Part shown: piece after piece, positions 46,830 to 56,747 of the stretch
Position numbering within the stretch: the first letter of the stretch is position 1
Layout: each line of letters begins with the position of its first letter
NCBI RefSeq assembly: GCF_001884135.1
Contig: NZ_MAOC01000084.1
Coordinates: forward strand, 1 to 64,000
Direction: 5' to 3'
Length of the DNA stretch: 64,000 nucleotides
Source of the DNA: Bacillus nitratireducens
GTDB taxonomy: Bacteria > Bacillota > Bacilli > Bacillales > Bacillaceae_G
Notes under the pieces: model-generated
Database searches by the model: none
Seen by the model: only the letters and a program-made list of their open reading frames with translations
Told to the model about the DNA's origin: nothing
Translations under genes and position numbers: made by a program

Positions 46830-48416
46830 ATGAAGAGAGAGGAATTATTGGCGCCGCAGTCTTATAATTTAGTTTCGGAAATAGAGAAATATACGAATGA
46901 TAAAGAGAAGCTTGCTTTAATTTGGCAAGATGATAAAGGAAATAGACGAGAGGTTACATATTTTGAATTAATGCAAGGCGCGAATAAAATTGGAAACGCT
47001 TTTATAAAAAGTGGCTTACAAAAAGGGGACAAGCTCCTTATTATGATGCCGCGCTTAATTGAAGCTTACATGACGTATATTGCTGCGATTAAAGCAGGAT
47101 TTGTCGTTATTCCAAGCTCAGAAATGTTACGTAAAAAAGATATTGAGTACCGTATTGGGCACGGAGAAGTGAAAGCAATCGTAAGTTACGAACCGTATAT
47201 TGGACAATTCGACGGCGTAGAAGCGGTGGAATCTCTTCAGAAATTCGTCTTGAGCGAGCGTTCAGTAGATGGTTGGAAAAATTTAAAAACAGCATTAGAA
47301 ACAGAAAGTGACATGTTAGAAATGGCGAAGACAGATAAAGAAGATATGGTCTTTTTATCTTATACGTCAGGGACGACAGGAAATCCAAAAGGAGTTGTTC
47401 ATACGCATGCATGGGCATACGCTCATTTACGTACAAGCGCCCCGAACTGGCTCGGAATCGAAGAAGAGGATGTTGTATGGGCGACGGCTAGTCCAGGTTG
47501 GCAAAAGTGGATTTGGAGCCCGTTTGTAGCGACTCTCGGTTCAGGTGCAACAGGATTTGTATACAATGGTAAGTTTGAACCAAAAACGTATTTAAATTTA
47601 TTAGGCGATAACAAGGTGAATGTACTTTGTTGTACGCCGACTGAGTATAGATTAATGGCAAAGGTAGAGAACTTAAGTGAGTACAATTTAGAAGCGTTAC
47701 ATAGCGCTGTATCAGCTGGTGAGCCGTTAAACAGGGAAGTTATTGAAACGTTCCAAAGGCACTTTGATATTACGGTAAGAGACGGTTATGGGCAAACGGA
47801 AAACACATTACTCGTTGGGATAATGAAAGGGGTGGACATTAGACCAGGATCAATGGGAAAACCGACGCCAGGCAACCATGTTGATATCGTAAATGAGGAA
47901 GGTATTCCGGTGCAGGTAGGAGAAGTTGGTGATATTGCAGTTCACATTGAAACACCAGCACTCTTTAAACAATATTATAAAGACAATGAGCGTACAGCGA
48001 TGCAATTCCGCGGTGATTATTATATTACCGGCGATAAAGCGAAAAAGGATGAAGACGGCTATTTCTGGTTTGAAGGGCGCGGTGATGATATTATTATTAG
48101 CTCTGGTTATACAATCGGACCTTTTGAAGTAGAAGATGCACTTGTAAAACATCCTTACGTAAGAGAGTGTGCGGTTGTCGCAAGCCCTGATGAAATTCGT
48201 GGAAGTGTCGTGAAGGCATTTATCGTATTAAGAGAGAATATAGAGAAGAACGAAGAAACATTAATTCCAGTGCTCCAACAACACGTCAAAGAACTGACTG
48301 CACCATATAAATACCCTCGTAAAATTGAATTTGTAGATGAACTACCAAAAACGATTTCCGGAAAAATTCGCCGTATTGAACTTAGAAAACAAGAGATGGA
48401 GATTCCGTCAAAATAA
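46830..48416 (+). CDS. AMP-forming acyl-CoA synthetase (YtcI-like)
   Basis: 528 aa from ATG 46830 with AAAGGAGG at 6 nt (ATG 46824 overlaps the site). Seen: SYTSGTTGNPKGVVH P-loop, DGYGQTENTLL, the hinge ITGDKAKKDEDGYFWFEGRG, and C-terminal LPKTISGKIRR with the catalytic Lys. Medium- or short-chain acyl-CoA ligase of the acetyl-CoA synthetase type, similar to B. subtilis YtcI. Acyl chain preference unknown. The terminal PKTISGK Lys is of the AcuA-target type, but it is not known to be acetylated. Confidence 0.85.
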   Translation: MKREELLAPQSYNLVSEIEKYTNDKEKLALIWQDDKGNRREVTYFELMQGANKIGNAFIKSGLQKGDKLLIMMPRLIEAYMTYIAAIKAGFVVIPSSEMLRKKDIEYRIGHGEVKAIVSYEPYIGQFDGVEAVESLQKFVLSERSVDGWKNLKTALETESDMLEMAKTDKEDMVFLSYTSGTTGNPKGVVHTHAWAYAHLRTSAPNWLGIEEEDVVWATASPGWQKWIWSPFVATLGSGATGFVYNGKFEPKTYLNLLGDNKVNVLCCTPTEYRLMAKVENLSEYNLEALHSAVSAGEPLNREVIETFQRHFDITVRDGYGQTENTLLVGIMKGVDIRPGSMGKPTPGNHVDIVNEEGIPVQVGEVGDIAVHIETPALFKQYYKDNERTAMQFRGDYYITGDKAKKDEDGYFWFEGRGDDIIISSGYTIGPFEVEDALVKHPYVRECAVVASPDEIRGSVVKAFIVLRENIEKNEETLIPVLQQHVKELTAPYKYPRKIEFVDELPKTISGKIRRIELRKQEMEIPSK

Positions 48417-48517
48417 TTTTGAAAACAGTGAAGGAAATAGTTGAATGAAATGGCAAACAATGATAATATAAAAACGAACACAAGTTCGATTTTATAAACT
48501 TAAAAAGAGGTGTCCGT

Positions 48518-48949
48518 ATGATTGTAGGTATTAATCCGTACTTAGTTTTAGATGGTAGTGGGCAAGAGGCTGTACAGTTTTATAAAGAGGCGTTAGACGC
48601 AAAAGTAGAAGTCATGCAAACTTTTGGTGACATGCCTGAAAATCCAGAATACCCGATTCCAGCTGAAGCAAAAGAGCGCGTTTTACATGCTACTTTAAAA
48701 GTTGGTAATACGGACCTTATGATTTCTGATACATTCCCAGGCCAAGGGCATGCAATCGGATCTCAAGTAACAATTGCAATTCAAATTAGTAATGCAGAAA
48801 AAGCAAAAGAAGTATTCGAAAAGTTACAAGAAGGTGGAGAAGTTATTATGCCACTTCAAGAAACGTTCTGGAGCCCAGCATACGGACAACTAAAAGATAA
48901 ATTTAGCATTGAATGGCAAATTACAACGAATCCTACTGAACAAAATTAA
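48518..48949 (+). CDS. PhnB-like VOC-fold protein
   Basis: 143 aa, AAGAGGTG upstream of ATG 48518. Seen: NPYLVLDGSGQEAVQFYKEA, VLHATLKVGNTDLMISDTFP and FWSPAYGQLKDKFSIEWQIT, the PhnB/YjdN pattern (the 3-demethylubiquinone methyltransferase-like Pfam family, whose members are not methyltransferases here). Dimeric VOC fold, likely cytoplasmic; function unknown. Confidence 0.8.
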   Translation: MIVGINPYLVLDGSGQEAVQFYKEALDAKVEVMQTFGDMPENPEYPIPAEAKERVLHATLKVGNTDLMISDTFPGQGHAIGSQVTIAIQISNAEKAKEVFEKLQEGGEVIMPLQETFWSPAYGQLKDKFSIEWQITTNPTEQN

Positions 48950-48956
48950 TTTTTGG

Positions 48957-48993
48957 AAAAGCACCATTTTTAATCGAAATGGTGCTTTTTTTA
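48957..48993 (+). terminator. Terminator after PhnB-like gene
   Basis: AAAAGCACCATTT / AAATGGTGCTTTT and T. Confidence 0.88.
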
Positions 48994-49036
48994 TACGGAT
49001 TAATTTCGTAGACTTAAGGAAAAAGGGGATGAGTAT

Positions 49037-50605
49037 ATGGGAGAAATTTGGTATGGCGGCACCATTTACACGATGAGAGAAGAAAACGAAAAAGTGGATG
49101 CTGTTTACGTCGAAAATGGCAGGATTGTTGATATAGGGGAGAAACAAGAGTTAGAAGATCGATATTCTACGGAGAAGTTGCATGATTTAGAAGGTAAAAC
49201 GATGATTCCAGGTCTCGTTGATAGCCATATGCACCTTATTGGCCATGGGGAGAGGTTACTTCGTCTAGATTTATCAAATTGCACATCTTATAGCGAGATG
49301 CTTACTCTCGTTCAGAAGCGAGTAGAAGAAGCGCCAAAAGGCTCTTGGGTTATTGGGGAAGGATGGAATGAAAATAATTTTACAGATACAAAACAAGTTC
49401 ATGTACGTGATTTAGATGAAATCTCTAAAGAGCATCCGATTTTATTAAAGCGCGTTTGTCGTCACGTGACATGGGTGAATTCATACATATTGGAACAAGC
49501 GAAAATAACAGAAGCGGCGCAAGACCCGAAAGGCGGGAAAATTGGCCGGGACTCATTAAATAAGTTAACAGGGCTTTTATATGAACAAGGACAAGAGTTA
49601 ATTAAACATGTGCAGCCAGAAATTGATGAAGCTTACTTACAAAGAGCTTTGCAAACTGCGATAAAAGATTGCTGGCAATACGGACTCGTTGGTGGGCATA
49701 CGGAAGATTTAAATTATTACGGTGGTTTTAGAAAGACACATAATGCGTTTTCGCACGTTATAAAAGAAATGCCATTTAAAGCACATTTGCTTGTTCATCA
49801 TGAAGTAGCGAATGAGCGAAAAGAATATGAAAATGAGCACTACATTGAATTTGGAGCGATGAAGATTTTTTCTGATGGATCTTTTGGCGGAAGAACAGCT
49901 TTATTAAGTGAACCGTATGAAGATGCGAAGGAAACAAATGGGGTTGCAATTTTTTCACGTGAAGAGCTTGCGGAGTTAGTGAAGAAAGCTCGTGATTTAC
50001 ATATGCCAGTTGCGATTCATACAATCGGTGATTTATCGCTTGAATATGTTATTGATGCACTTGAATTATACCCACCAGCAGAAGGATTACGTGACCGCAT
50101 TATTCATTGTCAGCTTGCTCGTGAAGAGTTGATTGAGAGAATGAAAAACTTGCAAGCCATTATTGATATACAGCCAGTCTTTGTTTCATCGGATTTCCCG
50201 TCAGTCATTGAAAAAATAGGCGAGCATCGTCTTCGTTATGCGTACGCTTGGAAGACGTTACTGGAAGCAGGATTACACTGCAACGGTGGATCTGATGCGC
50301 CGATTGAACAAGTGAATCCGTTTTTAGGTATATATAGTGCTGTTACACGTAGAAGTTTTATTGACGGTGTATGCTATATGCCAGAGGAAAGATTAACGGT
50401 ATATGAAGCTGTCTCTTTATTTACAACAGGAAGTGCCTATGCAATCGGAAAAGAAGCGAAGCGAGGACAAATTACAAAAGGATATGAAGCAGACTTTACG
50501 ATATTAGACCACAATGTTTTTGAAATTGAGGCGGAAGAAATAAAAGAAGTACAGGCCGAAATGACCGTCATTGATGGGAAGATTGTTTATAGAAAAGACG
50601 TCTAA
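49037..50605 (+). CDS. ytcJ: YtcJ-family amidohydrolase
   Basis: 522 aa. Seen: metal-binding GLVDSHMHLIGHG (HxH, about residue 65), carboxylated-Lys region not obvious, HEVANERKEYENEHYIEFGA, AIHTIGDLSLEYVIDALE, RIIHCQLA and GSDAPIEQVNPFLGIYSAVT with the final Asp, as in YtcJ-type metal-dependent hydrolases. Probably cleaves an amide; substrate not known. Monocistronic. Confidence 0.85.
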   Translation: MGEIWYGGTIYTMREENEKVDAVYVENGRIVDIGEKQELEDRYSTEKLHDLEGKTMIPGLVDSHMHLIGHGERLLRLDLSNCTSYSEMLTLVQKRVEEAPKGSWVIGEGWNENNFTDTKQVHVRDLDEISKEHPILLKRVCRHVTWVNSYILEQAKITEAAQDPKGGKIGRDSLNKLTGLLYEQGQELIKHVQPEIDEAYLQRALQTAIKDCWQYGLVGGHTEDLNYYGGFRKTHNAFSHVIKEMPFKAHLLVHHEVANERKEYENEHYIEFGAMKIFSDGSFGGRTALLSEPYEDAKETNGVAIFSREELAELVKKARDLHMPVAIHTIGDLSLEYVIDALELYPPAEGLRDRIIHCQLAREELIERMKNLQAIIDIQPVFVSSDFPSVIEKIGEHRLRYAYAWKTLLEAGLHCNGGSDAPIEQVNPFLGIYSAVTRRSFIDGVCYMPEERLTVYEAVSLFTTGSAYAIGKEAKRGQITKGYEADFTILDHNVFEIEAEEIKEVQAEMTVIDGKIVYRKDV

Positions 50606-50676
50606 AAGTTTGAGGGAGCGGCTCCGAAAATACATGTTGGTGATGCTTCCTCTTTTTAGATAGGTTGATGATGTAG

Positions 50677-50766
50677 TCACCTTTTGTCGGTAAATCGATA
50701 TTTTGGATGGAATCGTTCATATAATTTCATATACTGTTGTCCTGGTCCGAAAAAATCGTGAAACAT
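50677..50766 (-). CDS. Possible 29-aa peptide
   Basis: ATG 50766; sequence starts MFHDFFGPGQQYMKLYERFH and ends PKYRFTDKR. Aromatic-rich and basic, it looks protein-like. However, the upstream TGAGAC is a poor ribosome site, so it may be the remnant of a lost gene. Confidence 0.3.
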   Translation of the reverse strand: MFHDFFGPGQQYMKLYERFHPKYRFTDKR

Positions 50767-50788
50767 CGTTAAGTCTCAGTTGAGAAAT

Positions 50789-50833
50789 AAATAACCGCAG
50801 AATTATGGAATCCCATAATTCTGCGGTTATTTT
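50789..50833. terminator. Bidirectional terminator, near nadK stop
   Basis: AATAACCGCAGAATTATGG and its full complement CCATAATTCTGCGGTTATT. Confidence 0.9.
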
Positions 50834-50837
50834 AATA

Positions 50838-51641
50838 CTATAAAAATGTTCTCTGTACTTTTTCCCAGAAAGAGTTGTTTTTTAATTTAACAGTTTTAAT
50901 TTGTTTATCGCTTAAACGAACAACGGCTTTCTCCACTTGCTTAATGCTAAGTGCTTCGTTATCCATTCCGATAACAGGGTAATCATTGCCATCTGGTTTA
51001 AGTGTTAAAGTTAACGTACGCTCGTGATTTAAAAGAAACGGTGATCCGAGTGTACGGTATGTGTTGTTATTTAAAGATGCTAGTTCGCTTACTTGGAAAC
51101 ATGGGATAAGTGGATCGACAACTGCACCATGTAATGATTTATTGTAAGCGGTACTTCCTGTTGGTGTGGAGATAACTAATCCATCACCTCTAAATGTTTC
51201 AAAATGTAAATTGTCGACGTGTACATCTACGACAAATGTTTTAATGATGCTAGAGCGTAATGAGAACTCATTTAAACAATGGAATGATGTACCGTGATCT
51301 ACATCAACTTTAATTGTTGGATACCTTCGCACTTCAATTTCGTTTTTTGTAATTTCTTGAAGGGCTGTATCAACGTGATCGATGTGGAAATCGCAGTAGA
51401 AAGAAATTTCATCTTTCGTAGAAATACCTGCGTATAAGCAATCTTCCCTAAAACCAGTTTTACGAACGGCTTGTAAGAAAGTTCCATCATCTCCAACGCT
51501 GACGATAGCGTTTGCATTTTTTGGATGATCTAATATGGTAAATCCATTCTCCTCTAAAATACGATATATTGGTTTCATTTTTTCAACGAGCGTTACTTTG
51601 TCATCACCATAAAAGAAAAATAAATTGCGACGATTTGCCAT
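50838..51641 (-). CDS. nadK: NAD kinase
   Basis: 267 aa from ATG 51641 with GGAGGG at 7 nt. Seen: VSVGDDGTFLQAVRKTGFR (GGDGT-type motif; here GDDGT) and GDGLVISTPTGSTAYNKSLHG, then SEAL-type DNEALSIKQ. Phosphorylates NAD to NADP with ATP or polyphosphate. Corresponds to the second Bacillus NAD kinase (YtdI). The GDDGT variant is normal for that paralogue. Confidence 0.92.
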   Translation of the reverse strand: MANRRNLFFFYGDDKVTLVEKMKPIYRILEENGFTILDHPKNANAIVSVGDDGTFLQAVRKTGFREDCLYAGISTKDEISFYCDFHIDHVDTALQEITKNEIEVRRYPTIKVDVDHGTSFHCLNEFSLRSSIIKTFVVDVHVDNLHFETFRGDGLVISTPTGSTAYNKSLHGAVVDPLIPCFQVSELASLNNNTYRTLGSPFLLNHERTLTLTLKPDGNDYPVIGMDNEALSIKQVEKAVVRLSDKQIKTVKLKNNSFWEKVQRTFL

Positions 51642-51854
51642 TATGTATCCCTCCACTGCAGTTAAATTTTCTAGTCTTAGTGCTGCATACCATCAGAGTG
51701 TGTTCTGAATGATATGCTCAAATAGTATATTTCGATATAAAATGTCAAAATCCCTTTTTATTTTTAGAAAAATTTTTATATTCAATTTTATAAAAGGTTG
51801 TTTAATGATGAATAAACTTGTCGATAATGGGTATGGAGTGAAAGGATGGTACGA

Positions 51855-52484
51855 ATGAAATGGCTCGTAATTGGAATGATAATTCTTCTACTTTTTATTT
51901 TGCTAATACTATTATCGAAAATATCGCTTAAGGTGACGTTTTTATATTCAGAAATGGAAAAGCAATGTTTATTTCAAGTGAAAATATGGATGATTCGATA
52001 TACGTTTGATGTATTGGAAAGAATTGAAAAACAACAGAAAAAAACGGGGCAGAAAATCGAAAAAGCTGAGGAAGATGGCGGAATAGACAATAAAATTATG
52101 GCACAACTTGATAGCATTGGAGAACTGATAAAAAAGCTTCAAGAAGTTCATACTATTGTTAAAGATTTTCTCAAACGTGTGAAAATCAATGGTTGGAGAT
52201 GGCACACGCAAATTGGAGCAGGCGATGCGGCTAGTACTGGAATTGTCACTGGGTATGCATGGGGGACAAAAGGAATGGCTGCTGGAGTTGTAGGACAATA
52301 TATGCATATTGTCGACGTACCAGAATTTGAAATTACACCTGTTTTTCAAGGGAAGGGATTTGCATCAAGGTGTGAATTAACAGCTTCCTTTCATATATTT
52401 CGTACTGTGAAAACAGCGGTAAAACTACTCATGTTTATGAGAAAACAAAAGTCTGGTATGACAGATAAATCTGTTCAAGCATAG
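51855..52484 (+). CDS. DUF2953 membrane protein (YtfI-like)
   Basis: 209 aa from ATG 51855 (AAAGGATGG). Seen: N-terminal TM MKWLVIGMIILLLFILLILL, a basic/acidic helical part (EKQQKKTGQKIEKAEEDGG) and the domain IGAGDAASTGIVTGYAWGTK of DUF2953. Known only as a sporulation-associated gene next to ytfJ in bacilli. 11 bp before ytfJ, so the two form an operon. Confidence 0.85.
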   Translation: MKWLVIGMIILLLFILLILLSKISLKVTFLYSEMEKQCLFQVKIWMIRYTFDVLERIEKQQKKTGQKIEKAEEDGGIDNKIMAQLDSIGELIKKLQEVHTIVKDFLKRVKINGWRWHTQIGAGDAASTGIVTGYAWGTKGMAAGVVGQYMHIVDVPEFEITPVFQGKGFASRCELTASFHIFRTVKTAVKLLMFMRKQKSGMTDKSVQA

Positions 52485-52495
52485 GGGGATATAGA

Positions 52496-52891
52496 ATGGA
52501 CCATCCAATTCAAGGTTTAATGACAACCGCAATGCAGCATTTAAAACAAATGACTGATGTAAATACAATTGTTGGTGACCCGATTAAAGCAGCAGATGGA
52601 AGTGTAATTCTTACCGTTTCGAAAGTAAGTTTTGGCTTTGCTGCTGGTGGAAGTGAATTTGGCAAGGTAGAGCATTCAGGCCGTCATCCATTTGGAGGAG
52701 GTAGCGGTGGTGGAGTTTCCATTAATCCAGTTGCCTTTCTCGTTATAAATGGAGAAGGTGTGAAAGTTTTACATTTAGATAAACAAACACATGTCATTGA
52801 CAAAATAATTGAATTAGCACCACAAGCTGTTGATAAAGTGAAAGAAATGATGGATAAACGAAAAGAAGATGATCCGGAATTTCAAATTTAA
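52496..52891 (+). CDS. ytfJ: Sporulation protein YtfJ (GerW family)
   Basis: 131 aa. Seen: VGDPIKAADGSVILTVSKVS, FGFAAGGSEFG and a glycine-rich stretch FGGGSGGGVSINPVAFLVIN. This is the GerW/YtfJ family; B. subtilis YtfJ is sporulation-induced and linked to L-alanine germination. Cytoplasmic in the forespore. Operon with the DUF2953 gene. Confidence 0.92.
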   Translation: MDHPIQGLMTTAMQHLKQMTDVNTIVGDPIKAADGSVILTVSKVSFGFAAGGSEFGKVEHSGRHPFGGGSGGGVSINPVAFLVINGEGVKVLHLDKQTHVIDKIIELAPQAVDKVKEMMDKRKEDDPEFQI

Positions 52892-52896
52892 CGAGT

Positions 52897-52927
52897 AAAA
52901 AAGCTAATCAATGGATTAGCTTTTTTA
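52897..52927 (+). terminator. Terminator of ytfI-ytfJ
   Basis: AAAAAGCTAATC / GATTAGCTTTTT. Confidence 0.9.
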
Positions 52928-53025
52928 TTTTTTTGTAAATAAAGCGATTTTATTTGCATTATCGATAGGGACAAACTATCATTTACATTGTACATATTTT
53001 GTTTAAAATAAGGGAGGATTTTTAA

Positions 53026-53526
53026 GTGGCAAATGTAACTTTTAAAGGTAACCCAATGACTTTAGTTGGAACAGAAGTTAAAGTTGGCGATCAAGCGCCT
53101 AACTTCCAAGTATTAGCAAACGACTTATCTCCAGTAAGTTTAGAAACATACAAAGGCGAAGTGAAATTAATTAGTGTTGTACCTTCAATCGACACAGGTG
53201 TTTGTGATGCACAAACACGTCGTTTTAACCAAGATGCAGCAGGTATTGAAAACGCGAAAGTATTAACAATTAGCGCTGATTTACCATTCGCTCAAAAACG
53301 CTGGTGTGCAGCAAACGGTTTAGAAAATGTTGTAACACTTTCTGATCACCGTGACCTTTCTTTCGGTGAGGCTTACGGCTTAGTAATGAAAGAACTTCGT
53401 TTACTTGCTCGTGCAGTATTCGTAGTAGATAGCAATGACAAAGTAGTTTACGCAGAATACGTAGGCGAAGGTACAAGCCATCCAAACTATGAAGCAGCAT
53501 TAGAAGCAGCTAAATCTGCGAAGTAA
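53026..53526 (+). CDS. tpx: Thiol peroxidase Tpx
   Basis: 166 aa from GTG 53026 behind GGGAGGA. Seen: atypical 2-Cys peroxiredoxin with [17 protein letters not shown] (peroxidatic Cys about 60) and resolving Cys in [11 protein letters not shown] (about 94). Reduces peroxides with thioredoxin. Full length. Followed by a double hairpin region. Confidence 0.95.
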   Translation: MANVTFKGNPMTLVGTEVKVGDQAPNFQVLANDLSPVSLETYKGEVKLISVVPSIDTGVCDAQTRRFNQDAAGIENAKVLTISADLPFAQKRWCAANGLENVVTLSDHRDLSFGEAYGLVMKELRLLARAVFVVDSNDKVVYAEYVGEGTSHPNYEAALEAAKSAK

Positions 53527-53535
53527 TGTAAATGA

Positions 53536-53583
53536 AGACGACCTCTCATTAAAGTTTTACTTTAGAAGAGGTCGTCTTTTCTC
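53536..53583 (+). terminator. Terminator of tpx
   Basis: AAGACGACCTCT / AGAGGTCGTCTT with a long loop and T4. Confidence 0.8.
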
Positions 53584-53620
53584 ATATATTGTTAACTGAA
53601 CCAATATATGAGAAAAGACG
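53573..53620. repeat. Second hairpin, 19-bp perfect inverted repeat
   Basis: CGTCTTTTCTCATATATTG (53573-53591) and CAATATATGAGAAAAGACG (53602-53620). Its left arm shares the T-run end of the tpx terminator, so the two hairpins are mutually exclusive. Confidence 0.7.
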
Positions 53621-53737
53621 TTACATCATAAACAACTTGAAGGGGAGCTCTTTGCAAGAGGTCGCTTTTTCTTTTGGGAAAAATTTAGATTATGGTATGA
53701 TGTAAGTTATGTGTAAAAGAGAGAAGGAGGAATGTAC

Positions 53738-54724
53738 GTGAGTCAGGCAGTAGAAACATTATTTTCTATTTTTGATTCTTCTACGGTAGTTTTACGTAAA
53801 GAATTAGATGTAACATATTTAGAGGCGCTTGTAGAAACAGGTGATAACTTGTTTGAGGGAGCGATTTTACAAGAGGAATTATCCGAATCAACAATTGAAA
53901 GGTTGAATCGTGAATATAGTACGTTTAATGAAGAAACATATAAAGGGGAAGAAATTCGTAAAGCATTTCAGCTAGCCATTTTAAAAGGAATGAAAGAAGG
54001 CGTGCAAGCGAATCATGAAATGACGCCTGATGCAGTTGGAATGTTCATGAGTTATTTATTCCATAAATTTATGCAAGGGCAAAAAGAAATTACAGTTTTA
54101 GACCCTGCAATTGGAACAGGTAACTTAATGACTACAATATTTAATGGTGCCAAAGAAGAACTAGCAATGAGTGGATTTGGTGTAGAAGTGGATGAAGTAC
54201 TAATTAAACTTGCTTTAGTAAATGCGAATTTACAAAAGCATGCAATTGAATTCTTCCACCAAGATGGACTAGCACCACTTTATATCGATCCAGTTGATGC
54301 AGTCGTTTCAGATTTACCAATTGGTTACTATCCAAATGAAATCGGTGCAAGTGAATATACGTTAAAAGCAAATGAAGGAATGTCATATGCGCATCACTTA
54401 TTTATTGAACAAAGTGTGAAACATACGAAAGAAGGCGGGTATTTATTCTTCTTAGTACCAAACTTCATTTTTGAAAGTGATCAAGCGCCAAAATTACATG
54501 CATTTATTAAAGAAACATGCTTTATTCAAGGTTTGTTACAGCTACCTGTTTCCATGTTTAAAAACGAGAAAAATGCAAAAAGTATATTTGTTCTCCAAAA
54601 GAAAGGTCCTAGTGTAATAATGCCAAAACAGGCGTTATTAGTGGAGTTACCTAAATTCTCCAACATGAAGGCGATGGAGAACATTATGGATCAATTAAAT
54701 ACTTGGTTTGCAACACATAAATAA
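53738..54724 (+). CDS. ytxK: YtxK-type SAM-dependent methyltransferase
   Basis: 328 aa from GTG 53738, because AAGGAGG is 7 nt before it and only one base from ATG 53732; B. subtilis YtxK has a similar length. Seen: N-terminal helical YtxK_N-like domain (1-100), then an N6-adenine-methylase-like domain with motif I VLDPAIGTGNLMTTIF (about 131) and motif IV VVSDLPIGYYPNEI (DLPIGYY, where NPPY is usual). Family member without a known restriction partner; substrate unknown. Conserved neighbour of ackA. Confidence 0.88.
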   Translation: MSQAVETLFSIFDSSTVVLRKELDVTYLEALVETGDNLFEGAILQEELSESTIERLNREYSTFNEETYKGEEIRKAFQLAILKGMKEGVQANHEMTPDAVGMFMSYLFHKFMQGQKEITVLDPAIGTGNLMTTIFNGAKEELAMSGFGVEVDEVLIKLALVNANLQKHAIEFFHQDGLAPLYIDPVDAVVSDLPIGYYPNEIGASEYTLKANEGMSYAHHLFIEQSVKHTKEGGYLFFLVPNFIFESDQAPKLHAFIKETCFIQGLLQLPVSMFKNEKNAKSIFVLQKKGPSVIMPKQALLVELPKFSNMKAMENIMDQLNTWFATHK

Positions 54725-55023
54725 GGTAAGTTATATGTAACAGGGGTAGTGATTAATGTAGTACAGATTTATAGGATTTGTCATATTTTTTAATATATAC
54801 AAGATTTAACTGAATTTTTTTGAAATCTGTAATATATTTTTTTTCTTGGTGTTACAATTTTTTCACTTGAAATATATGTCGGACGATGTTTAAATTAAAA
54901 TCGTGAGTATAAAATTTACTGATGATGAAACGTTTTCATATTGAGTGAATTTAATTAGATAAAATCGAGCGGTTTGTGGAATGATCCACACAACTACCAA
55001 GAGAAAAAGGGGCGAAAGACTAG
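54725..55023 (+). promoter_or_regulatory. ackA upstream region with a degenerate cre-like site
   Basis: Gene-free gap of about 300 bp. TGAAACGTTTTCA at 54926-54938 is an almost symmetric word like the CcpA cre consensus but one base short. CcpA activates ackA in B. subtilis from an upstream cre, so this is a candidate; I cannot judge strength. Confidence 0.35.
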
Positions 55024-56217
55024 ATGTCAAAAATCATCGCGATTAACGCAGGAAGCTCTTCCTTAAAATTCCAATTATTTGAAATGCCAAGTGAAACAGT
55101 ATTAACAAAAGGTTTAGTAGAACGTATCGGTTTAGAAGATAGTATCTTCACTATTACTGTAGATGGCGAAAAACAAAAAGAAATTACAAATATCCCAGAT
55201 CACGCAGTAGCAGTTAATATGCTTCTTAAGAAGTTAACTGAAAACGGAATCGTAAAATCTCTTGATGAGATTGGCGGTATCGGTCACCGTGTTGTACACG
55301 GCGGCGAAAAATTTGCTGATTCTGTTTTAATTACTGATGAAGTATTAGCTGATATCGAAGAATTAAGCGATTTAGCACCACTTCACAACCCAGCAAACCT
55401 TGTTGGTATTAAAGCATTCCAAGAAGTACTACCAAACGTACCAGCAGTAGCAGTATTCGATACAGCATTCCACCAAACAATGCCGGAATCTGCATTCCTA
55501 TACAGCTTACCATATGAGTACTATGAAAAATTCGGTATCCGTAAATACGGTTTCCACGGAACTTCTCATAAATACGTAACTGAGCGTGCGGCTGAACTAT
55601 TAGGTCGTCCACTTGAAAGCTTAAGCCTACTTTCTTGTCACTTAGGTAACGGTGCAAGTATCGCAGCAGTAGAAGGCGGAAAATCAATCGATACTTCTAT
55701 GGGCTTCACTCCACTTGCTGGTGTAACAATGGGTACACGTTCTGGTAACATTGACCCTGCGTTAATTCCATACATCATGGAAAAAACAGGCCAAACAGTA
55801 GAAGAAGTAGTTAGCGTATTAAACAAGAAGAGTGGTATGTTAGGTCTTACTGGTTACTCTAGTGATCTACGTGACATCATTGCGAAAGAAGAAGAAGGCG
55901 ACCACCGTGCGAAAGTAGCACTTGATGTATTCGTAAGCCGTATCCACAAATACATCGGTTCTTACACTGCTCGTATGAAAGGTGTAGACGCAATCATCTT
56001 CACAGCTGGTGTAGGTGAAAACAGTGCAATTATTCGTGAACGCGTATTAGAAGGCCTTGAGTACATGGGCGTATACTTCGACGTAAAACGTAATAATGTA
56101 TTCGGTGAAGAAGCATTCATCAGCTTCCCACACTCTCCAGTAAAAATTATTGTAATTCCAACTGACGAAGAAGTTATGATCGCTCGTGACGTACTACGTC
56201 TTGGAGACATTGGTTAA
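55024..56217 (+). CDS. ackA: Acetate kinase
   Basis: 397 aa. Seen: phosphate 1 [13 protein letters not shown], phosphate 2 [14 protein letters not shown], adenosine-binding [20 protein letters not shown] and [18 protein letters not shown], and catalytic Arg and His of the ASKHA fold. Makes ATP and acetate from acetyl phosphate in overflow metabolism; complements AcsA, which recovers acetate. Full length. Confidence 0.97.
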   Translation: MSKIIAINAGSSSLKFQLFEMPSETVLTKGLVERIGLEDSIFTITVDGEKQKEITNIPDHAVAVNMLLKKLTENGIVKSLDEIGGIGHRVVHGGEKFADSVLITDEVLADIEELSDLAPLHNPANLVGIKAFQEVLPNVPAVAVFDTAFHQTMPESAFLYSLPYEYYEKFGIRKYGFHGTSHKYVTERAAELLGRPLESLSLLSCHLGNGASIAAVEGGKSIDTSMGFTPLAGVTMGTRSGNIDPALIPYIMEKTGQTVEEVVSVLNKKSGMLGLTGYSSDLRDIIAKEEEGDHRAKVALDVFVSRIHKYIGSYTARMKGVDAIIFTAGVGENSAIIRERVLEGLEYMGVYFDVKRNNVFGEEAFISFPHSPVKIIVIPTDEEVMIARDVLRLGDIG

Positions 56218-56226
56218 TATATGAAA

Positions 56227-56262
56227 AGAAAGACGAGACCCTATAGGATCTCGTCTTTTTTC
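56227..56262. terminator. Terminator, ackA / convergent Nudix gene
   Basis: AAGACGAGA / TCTCGTCTT and T6; the Nudix stop codon is inside. Confidence 0.85.
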
Positions 56263-56675
56263 TTTTGTATATAGTTTAAAATGCCATCCGGATATAGTAC
56301 TTTTTCCTTCTGAGTGAATGCAGTAATGGGAACCCATTTTGCGTATGATACTGTTTTTTCATCTTGTATATTCAGTATTTCCATTTCATATAGTGATGTG
56401 TCTAGTAAACGTAAAGAATATAGTTGAATAATTTCATGACCAATTTCTCCATCAAGATGAAAGATGTTTTCTAAGCAGCCTAAATAATGGGTGATTTCTA
56501 CTTCTGTATGAAGCTCTTCTTTAAATTCACGAATAACGGTATGTGTTGATTTTTCACCAAGTTCAATTGAACCGCCAAGAGGTCGGTAAAATGTTTCATC
56601 GGCTGTATGATATTCTTGTACGAGAAGGCGATCTTGATGTGTAGCAAGACCAAAAGCTTTTGCACGTGGATACAT
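56241..56675 (-). CDS. Nudix hydrolase
   Basis: 144 aa. Seen: Nudix box GGSIELGEKSTHTVIREFKE then ELHTEV (about 35-60), matching Gx5Ex7REUxEExGU, where the REFKEEL Glu residues bind Mg. Substrate (a nucleoside diphosphate derivative) unknown; resembles MutT/YtkD-like members. Ends inside the ackA terminator. Confidence 0.85.
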   Translation of the reverse strand: MYPRAKAFGLATHQDRLLVQEYHTADETFYRPLGGSIELGEKSTHTVIREFKEELHTEVEITHYLGCLENIFHLDGEIGHEIIQLYSLRLLDTSLYEMEILNIQDEKTVSYAKWVPITAFTQKEKVLYPDGILNYIQKKKDEIL

Positions 56676-56747
56676 ATTGCAATCGCTCCTTATTTGTTTT
56701 GTATAAGGATAATTATAAGGCAGTGTGTAATAAAAAGTATCGTGTAT

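Noticed and set aside
53738-54724. Restriction-modification methyltransferase
   Set aside because: The N6-methylase-like domain lacks the usual NPPY motif (DLPIGYY instead), there is no nuclease neighbour, and the gene is the core ytxK found beside ackA.
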